The notes below the pieces were generated by a model that made no database searches, was not told the origin of the DNA, and saw only the letters and a program-made list of their open reading frames with translations. This document shows positions 1-4,828 of a DNA stretch of 10,390 nt, in pieces (position 1 is the stretch's first letter; the number at the start of each line of letters is the position of its first letter). The DNA comes from an uncultured bacterium (lineage in GTDB: Bacteria; Actinomycetota; Actinomycetes; S36-B12), in NCBI GenBank assembly GCA_903940375.1, contig CAJAKT010000297.1:1-10390 (forward strand), in the 5' to 3' direction. The position numbers and the translations under genes are program-made.

Positions 1-431
1 CCTGGCTCCGTCAGGGATCCGTGCGCGAGGAAGGCGGCCCGCCAGGCCGACTCGCAGTCGCACAGGCCACCGGACACGATCGCGGGCGGCAGTCCACGGA
101 CCGGTCGGCCGCTGCCGTCGACGATCCCCGTCTGACGGGCGAGTGCCTCTCCCCCGTCGACCACGCGCACGAGGTATCGCGTGCCCTTGCGGAGGCCCCC
201 GGACTGCACCATCGCCACGTCGCTCTCGTGGCCATACACATCGAAGATGTCCTTGCGCAGCCGACGTGCCGTGGCCCCTGTGTCGACATCCGCCTCGATC
301 ACGATGTGGCCAGCCACGATGTGCAGTCCGCCTGCGAACCGCAGGAGCGTCGCGACCTCAGCCTTGCGGCAGCAGGTCTTGGTTACCTCGACGCGGCTCA
401 GCTCGTCCTTCACCGCCGCCGTCATTGCCAT
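1..431 (-). CDS. whiA: WhiA sporulation/division transcription regulator, N-terminal part (3' end beyond window)
   Basis: WhiA is a DNA-binding regulator that, with WhiB in streptomycetes, switches on division and sporulation genes; homologues occur across Gram-positive bacteria. Translating the minus strand from 431 to the left edge gives 143 residues with no stop. Visible are the family start MAMTAAVKDEL, the segment RKAEVATLLRFAGGLHIV (residues 22-39), GEALARQTG (94-102), RGLPP (112-116) and AWRAAFLAHGSLTEP (129-143). The last marks the beginning of the LAGLIDADG-like domain; the C-terminal helix-turn-helix lies outside the window. ATG at 429-431 is preferred over the in-frame ATG at 423-425 because GGAG (minus strand of 442-445) is 10 nt upstream of it, and streptomycete WhiA, as I recall, begins the same way. 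It follows yvcK after 45 bp, so co-transcription is likely. Cysteines 20 and 21 and 124 and 126 are visible; I attach no function to them. Confidence 0.95.
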   Translation of the reverse strand, partial: MAMTAAVKDELSRVEVTKTCCRKAEVATLLRFAGGLHIVAGHIVIEADVDTGATARRLRKDIFDVYGHESDVAMVQSGGLRKGTRYLVRVVDGGEALARQTGIVDGSGRPVRGLPPAIVSGGLCDCESAWRAAFLAHGSLTEP

Positions 432-476
432 TGCGCGCCTGCTCCACTCGTCCCCGGTCACCCCCGATCGGGTGTC

Positions 477-1460
477 TCAGGCAAGCACCGTATCGAATGC
501 CACCGCGAGCCGCTGCGGGTCATGCATTCCGGCACTCTCCGGGCCCGTCCGAGCCACATCCATCAGGAAGATCTCAGCACCCATGTCGGCGCAGGATCGC
601 TCAAGTGCCGCAAGGTCCTCGACATGCTGACGATCGGCGATGACGGTGTCGATTCGCATGTCGGGCAGGAAGTTGTAGAGCACGTCGATATACGTGTGCG
701 CGGCGAAGCCGGTGGTCTCCCCCATCTGCGGGTTGAGGTTGAGCACCACGATCCGTCGGGCCGGACTCTCCGTGATCGCGCGGGCCAGCTCCGGAATGAC
801 CAGATGCGGGATGACCGAGGTGTACCAGGATCCCGGTCCCAGCACGATGGCGTCTGCCTCGCGCACGGCGACGATGGCTTCCCGGCAGGCTGGCGGCTCA
901 GCAGGATCCAGCGACAGATGCAGCACGGTGCCTGGCGTCGTGGCCACCTCGACCTGCCCCCGGACGACCGAGACCGCATTGGGCTCGGCCGGATCATGAC
1001 CCAGGACCTCGGCAACGATGGTCAGGGGGACGTCACTGCACGGCAGCACCCGACCATTGGCTTCCAGCAGCGCGGCGACCCAGTCGAGGCCGGCAACGGC
1101 ATCCCCCGTCTGCTCCCACAGTGCGGTGATGAGGAGGTTGCCAAGCGAGTGCCCGGCCAGTTCCCCACTGCCGCCGAAACGATGCTGGATGACCTGCTCC
1201 CAGGTGCGCCCCCAGGAGTCGTCCCCGCAGAGAGCCGCCAATGCCATCCGGAGGTCGCCGGGTGGCAGCACACCGAAGTCCGTCCGCAACCGGCCGCTGG
1301 ACCCGCCGTCGTCTGCGACGCCTACCACCGCGGTGACGGAATCGGTCACTCTGCGCAGCGCCTGCAGTGAGGCCGCGAGACCGTGACCGCCCCCCAGGGC
1401 AACAACCCGCCGTTGCGAGGACGAGCCCAGGCCGGACGCAGGGAACGACTGGCGCGTCAC
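477..1460 (-). CDS. yvcK: YvcK/CofD-like gluconeogenesis factor (CuvA-type)
   Basis: This 327-residue protein belongs to the YvcK branch of the CofD-like family. Its members bind UDP-sugars and are needed for growth on gluconeogenic carbon sources and for normal cell-wall synthesis; the mycobacterial member is called CuvA. The Rossmann-type core starts near residue 18. Motifs in order are GGGHG (23-27), DDGGSSGRLR (50-59), PPGDLR (66-71), GHSLGNL (103-109), GPGSWYTS (208-215) and NPQMGETTG (243-251). The start is GTG at 1458-1460, whose GTG shares bases with the rapZ stop (GTGA), giving a 4-bp overlap and suggesting translational coupling. The first 17 residues are low in conservation. The Shine-Dalgarno is weak and lies inside an inverted repeat (1461-1478). 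A role in cofactor F420 synthesis is unlikely, because true CofD proteins lack this YvcK motif set. Confidence 0.94.
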   Translation of the reverse strand: MTRQSFPASGLGSSSQRRVVALGGGHGLAASLQALRRVTDSVTAVVGVADDGGSSGRLRTDFGVLPPGDLRMALAALCGDDSWGRTWEQVIQHRFGGSGELAGHSLGNLLITALWEQTGDAVAGLDWVAALLEANGRVLPCSDVPLTIVAEVLGHDPAEPNAVSVVRGQVEVATTPGTVLHLSLDPAEPPACREAIVAVREADAIVLGPGSWYTSVIPHLVIPELARAITESPARRIVVLNLNPQMGETTGFAAHTYIDVLYNFLPDMRIDTVIADRQHVEDLAALERSCADMGAEIFLMDVARTGPESAGMHDPQRLAVAFDTVLA

Positions 1461-2338
1461 TCGCGACCCAGGTCGCGATGCAGGCAGGTTGCCTCGATCC
1501 CGGCTTCGGCAAGCCGGGCCGTCAGCGCCTCGGCTATTGCCACGCTGCGGTGCTTTCCGCCCGTGCAGCCCACGGCCACGGTGACGTAGCGCTTGCCCTC
1601 ACGCAGGTACCCGTCCGAGACGATGCGGATAAGACGCTCGTAGGTGTCGACGAAGTTGATGGCACCGGGACGACTCAGCACATCAGCAGCCACGGCAGCA
1701 TCGCGTCCCGTCAGCGGTCGGAGCGCCTCGTCCCAGTACGGGTTCGGCAGGAATCTCGCGTCAGCGACCATATCCGCGTCGACCGGGATGCCGTACTTGA
1801 AGCCGAACGACAGAACCGTGCACGTCAGGCGCAGGGGCTCATCGATCAGGAACGCCGCCTCGATCCGGCGACGAAGGTCGTGCACATTGATCGATGTCGT
1901 GTCGATGACGATGTCGGCGGAGGCCCGAAGATCTCCGAGAAGGGCCCGTTCCTCCTGAAGCCCGTCCAGGATGCGCTGCCCGTGCTGCAGGGGGTGGGGC
2001 CGGCGGGAGCTCTCGAAGCGACGAACTAATGCCTCGTCAGACGCCTCGAGGAAGACCGTTCGGAGGTCGACTCCGTCGCGGGGCAGGCCGTCGATCACCT
2101 CGCTCACATCGCGGAAGAAGGAGCCGCCTCGGGCATCGAGGACGACACCCACCCGGTCGACGTCCGGGGTGCGACGCGCGAGGTCGATCGCCGACTGCAG
2201 GAGCGACGGAGGCATGTTGTCGATGACGAACCAGCCGAGATCCTCGAGCGCCCGGGCCGCCGTCGACCGCCCCGCCCCCGACATTCCTGTCACGAGCACC
2301 AGCCGGAGGGGGTGCTCCGTCAGCCCTACGTCATTCAT
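1457..2338 (-). CDS. rapZ: RapZ-type P-loop nucleotide-binding protein (YvcJ family)
   Basis: RapZ/YvcJ proteins bind ATP/GTP through an N-terminal P-loop and carry a C-terminal domain that in E. coli binds glucosamine-6-phosphate and the small RNA GlmZ. The RNA-adaptor role is not established in actinobacteria. This copy has 293 residues, the usual length. Visible are the P-loop GMSGAGRST (18-26), LEDLGWFVIDNMP (31-43), VVLDAR (65-70), VFLEASDEALVRRFESSRRPHPL (95-117 region), SFGFKYGIPVDAD (177-189), RFLPNPYW (195-202), VGCTGGKHRSV (256-266) and the C-terminal HRDLGRE. The P-loop lysine is arginine at residue 24; from memory this is common in actinobacterial homologues. ATG at 2336-2338 has GGGAGG (minus strand of 2344-2349) 5 nt upstream. 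It lies 25 bp after uvrC and overlaps yvcK. Confidence 0.95.
   Translation of the reverse strand: MNDVGLTEHPLRLVLVTGMSGAGRSTAARALEDLGWFVIDNMPPSLLQSAIDLARRTPDVDRVGVVLDARGGSFFRDVSEVIDGLPRDGVDLRTVFLEASDEALVRRFESSRRPHPLQHGQRILDGLQEERALLGDLRASADIVIDTTSINVHDLRRRIEAAFLIDEPLRLTCTVLSFGFKYGIPVDADMVADARFLPNPYWDEALRPLTGRDAAVAADVLSRPGAINFVDTYERLIRIVSDGYLREGKRYVTVAVGCTGGKHRSVAIAEALTARLAEAGIEATCLHRDLGRE
1461..1478. repeat. Perfect inverted repeat at the rapZ-yvcK junction
   Basis: TCGCGACC and GGTCGCGA are perfect reverse complements separated by two bases. In minus-strand RNA this would give a 7-bp GC-rich stem with a 4-nt loop ending immediately before the yvcK GTG (1458-1460), over its ribosome-binding region. 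It falls in the codons for the conserved RapZ ending HRDLGRE, which may explain it without any regulatory role. Confidence 0.5.
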
Positions 2339-2363
2339 TGAGCCCTCCCGCGCATGACCACCA

Positions 2364-4283
2364 TCATGTCCGATCAGCCACCGCTACCGGCACATCCGGT
2401 GCTGGCGACTCGCCGGGCCCGGCAACCGAGAGGGCCGCATGAATCGCCGCCGCCAGGGTTGGCCCGATCCCCGGGGCCAGCTGCAACTCAGCCTCGGTGG
2501 CGCCGCGAATCGCTCGCACCGAGCCGAAGTGCTTCAGCAGCGCCTTCGCCTTGGCGGGACCCAGACCCGCGATGCCATCCAGTGCACTCGTCGTCGCCCT
2601 CTTGCCGCGACGTTTTCGGTGCAGGGCAATGGCTGTCCGGTGCGCCTCATCGCGCACGCGCTGCAGGAGATACAGGGCTTCGCTCGTGCGCGGCAGGATC
2701 ACAGGATCGGACTCGTCCGGCAGCCACACCTCCTCCAACCTCTTCGCGAGGCCCACCACCGGTAGGTCCGACATCCCTACCTGCATGAGTGCGTCCTGCG
2801 CCGCGCGCACCTGCGGCTGCCCACCGTCGATGACGAGCAGGGCCGGCGGGTACGCGAATCGGCGGCCCTCCTCCACCGTTTCCGTGCCGTCCGGTGCCTC
2901 GCGCGGCTGGAATCGCCTGGACACCACTTCCGCGACCGCCGCCGTGTCGTCGGCGCCAACCGTGCGGATGATGAACGATCGATAGTCACGCTTGCGCGGC
3001 AGGCCGTCCTCGAACACGACCAGCGAGGCCACGGTGTCCTGCCCCTGCAGGGTGGAGATGTCGATGCACTCGATCCGCAGGGGCGGTTCCGGCAGGGCAA
3101 GCGCATCCTGCAGTTCGCGCAGCGCCTGGCTCCGGGTCGTGAGGTCACTGGATCGGCGAGAGGTGTGCAGTCGCAGGGTGTTCTCGGCGTTCGCCACCGC
3201 CGTGGCCATGAGCGCTCGCTTGTCGCCGCGCTGCGGCGTGCGGATCGAGACGCGTGAGCCGCGGAGCGCCTCTAGCCAGGCCGCCCACACGCGGGGGTCA
3301 TCGAGTGGCGTTGAGACCAGCACCTCCTTCGGAGGCGACGTGACATCGGAATCAGCGTAGAGCCGCTGCAGCACGCGCTCGAGATAGCCGGAGGCAGTCA
3401 GCTCTTCCGCCTTCTCGACGACGAATCCGCGCTCTCCGCGGATTCGGCCACCGCGCACGTGAAATACCTGGACACCCATCTGCAGGTCGTCCTCGGCAAG
3501 TCCGATGACATCAGCATCGGTGCTGTCGTCGAACACCACGGCATTGCGTTCGAGCGCACGCGTCAGTGCCCCCAGGCGATCCCGCAATCGGCCGGCCTCC
3601 TCGTACTCCATGCGCGCGGAGGCCTCCCGCATCTGCCTGTCCACGGACCGGATGAACGGCTCGGCCTGCCCGCCCATGAACGTGCAGAAGTCCCCGACCA
3701 GGGCCTGGTAGTCCTCCGGTGAGATCCGCCCGACACACGGGGCACTGCACTTGTCGATGTAGCCCAGCAGACACGGTCGTCCCACCTGCTTCGCACGACG
3801 GAAGACACCATCGCGGCAGGTGCGAATCGGGAAGACACGCAGGAGCTGATCGAGGGTGTCTCGAATAGCCCAGGCGTGGCCGTACGGACCGAAGTAGCGG
3901 GTTCCCTTGCGCTTGGCCTCACGGACCACAGCGGCTTTCGGGAACTCCTCGCCCACGGTGACCGCGAGATACGGGTAGCTCTTGTCATCGCGGTACTTGA
4001 CGTTGAAGCGCGGGTCGTACTCCTTGATCCACGAGTACTCGAGAGCCAGGGCCTCGACCTCGGTAGCGACGATGACCCAGTCGACCGACGACGCCGTGGC
4101 CACCATCGATCGCGTGCGCGGGTGCAGACTCCACTGATCGGCAAAGTAGGAGTTCAGCCGGGAACGCAGATTGCGTGCCTTGCCGACGTAGACGACCCGC
4201 CCGTGCTCGTCGCGGAAGCGGTAGACACCCGGATCCGTTGGGATATCTCCCGGAGCGGGGCGGTAGGACGCCGGGTCGGCCAT
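2364..4283 (-). CDS. uvrC: Excinuclease ABC subunit C (UvrC)
   Basis: UvrC is the nuclease of nucleotide excision repair: recruited to the UvrB-DNA pre-incision complex, it cuts 3' and then 5' of the lesion. All domains are present in 639 residues. The GIY-YIG nuclease is at about 15-95 (GVYRF 19-23, VYVGKARNLRSR 31-42, TEVEALALE 75-83). Four cysteines at 156, 171, 179 and 183 match the spacing of the [4Fe-4S] site described for E. coli UvrC. A UVR (UvrB-binding) motif is at about 208-243. The RNase H-like 5' nuclease spans about 400-550, with candidate catalytic D408, D445/D446, D486 (VIDGGQPQ) and H548 (RDEAHR). Tandem helix-hairpin-helix motifs occupy about 567-617. After ECIDIS, a threonine (411) stands where histidine is usual. 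ATG at 4281-4283 is the only start before an in-frame TAG at 4293-4295. The Shine-Dalgarno is weak and a -10-like TAGGCT sits 6 nt upstream. Confidence 0.97.
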   Translation of the reverse strand: MADPASYRPAPGDIPTDPGVYRFRDEHGRVVYVGKARNLRSRLNSYFADQWSLHPRTRSMVATASSVDWVIVATEVEALALEYSWIKEYDPRFNVKYRDDKSYPYLAVTVGEEFPKAAVVREAKRKGTRYFGPYGHAWAIRDTLDQLLRVFPIRTCRDGVFRRAKQVGRPCLLGYIDKCSAPCVGRISPEDYQALVGDFCTFMGGQAEPFIRSVDRQMREASARMEYEEAGRLRDRLGALTRALERNAVVFDDSTDADVIGLAEDDLQMGVQVFHVRGGRIRGERGFVVEKAEELTASGYLERVLQRLYADSDVTSPPKEVLVSTPLDDPRVWAAWLEALRGSRVSIRTPQRGDKRALMATAVANAENTLRLHTSRRSSDLTTRSQALRELQDALALPEPPLRIECIDISTLQGQDTVASLVVFEDGLPRKRDYRSFIIRTVGADDTAAVAEVVSRRFQPREAPDGTETVEEGRRFAYPPALLVIDGGQPQVRAAQDALMQVGMSDLPVVGLAKRLEEVWLPDESDPVILPRTSEALYLLQRVRDEAHRTAIALHRKRRGKRATTSALDGIAGLGPAKAKALLKHFGSVRAIRGATEAELQLAPGIGPTLAAAIHAALSVAGPGESPAPDVPVAVADRT

Positions 4284-4289
4284 GGCCCC

Positions 4290-4295
4290 AGCCTA
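4290..4295 (-). promoter_or_regulatory. Possible -10 element for leaderless uvrC transcription
   Basis: On the minus strand the hexamer TAGGCT fits the actinobacterial -10 consensus TANNNT. It ends 6 nt before the uvrC ATG, so initiation about 7 nt downstream would begin at the start codon itself, giving a leaderless mRNA. The start has only GGGG close by in place of a proper Shine-Dalgarno. I see no good -35 hexamer at 16-18 nt spacing, so this rests on position and hexamer alone. Confidence 0.3.
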
Positions 4296-4326
4296 GGAAC
4301 CCTGACGAGCAGCCGGTAGCCGCCTA

Positions 4327-4776
4327 TCAGGTGAGGACGACGCTGCCGCCGTCGACAGTCACGCCGGCCGCCGTCAGGGGTGTCTGCGCAGGGCCGGTGA
4401 GAACAGCGCCGTCAGCGGCCGAGAACCTCGATCCGTGACAGGGACAGATGATCTCGTTGTTGACGACCTCGGAGACCAGACAGCCCTGATGAGTGCAGAT
4501 TGCCGTGAAGGCCTTGAACTCCCCCGCCGTTGGCTGCGTGATGACCACGGCCGGCTCGGCGATGATGAGTCCCCCGCCGACCGGGATGTCGGACGTCTGC
4601 GCCACAGCGCCCGCACCGCTCGTCGCTGGCGCGGAGCCACTAGGTGCCGCAGCGCCGGTCGTGGCCGGTGCGGGCGTGGCCGCAGACTCGCTGCCACCCG
4701 ACGAGCAGGCCGCCACGAGGCCGCCGACGGCGATGAGGCCGCCGGTCTGGAGAACCGTGCGTCGCTGGACGTCCAT
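4327..4776 (-). CDS. Exported Rieske [2Fe-2S] lipoprotein
   Basis: This 149-residue protein has an N-terminal export signal: RRTVL (5-9) resembling a twin-arginine motif, a hydrophobic stretch about 11-23, and the lipobox VAAC with lipidated Cys24. A low-complexity Ala/Ser/Thr/Pro/Gly linker (about 25-60) follows. The Rieske fold has box 1 CTHQGC (94-99) and box 2 CPCHGS (111-116). By homology C94, H96, C111 and H114 hold the [2Fe-2S] cluster and C99-C113 form a disulfide, the pattern of bc1-type Rieske proteins; phenylalanine (118) replaces the tyrosine usual after CHGS. Tat export would fit a cluster assembled in the cytoplasm. It is far shorter than the bc1 subunit and no cytochrome gene is nearby, so it is probably a stand-alone electron carrier on the outer face of the membrane; partner unknown. 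ATG at 4774-4776 has GGAGG (minus strand of 4783-4787) 6 nt upstream. It lies 52 bp after uvrA and 43 bp before uvrC. Confidence 0.9.
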   Translation of the reverse strand: MDVQRRTVLQTGGLIAVGGLVAACSSGGSESAATPAPATTGAAAPSGSAPATSGAGAVAQTSDIPVGGGLIIAEPAVVITQPTAGEFKAFTAICTHQGCLVSEVVNNEIICPCHGSRFSAADGAVLTGPAQTPLTAAGVTVDGGSVVLT

Positions 4777-4828
4777 GTGCTGCCTCCGAGGGGTAGAGAA
4801 GTTGAACCGTCAACCCAACGCTACGTCA

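Noticed and set aside
463..472. Palindrome CCCGATCGGG between yvcK and whiA
   Set aside because: It is 10 bp, with no loop and no T-run; too short in GC-rich sequence to call a terminator or operator.
21..1370. 449-codon plus-strand open frame
   Set aside because: It is antisense to whiA and yvcK, both certain by motif. Its protein is rich in Arg/His/Asp/Gly with no recognisable domain, as expected of complementary-strand frames in GC-rich DNA.
4801..4814. Hairpin GTTGA-ACCG-TCAAC as a uvrA terminator, and TTGACG (minus strand of 4808-4813) as a -35 for the Rieske gene
   Set aside because: The stem is only 5 bp without a T-run, and no TANNNT hexamer lies 16-18 nt downstream of the TTGACG.
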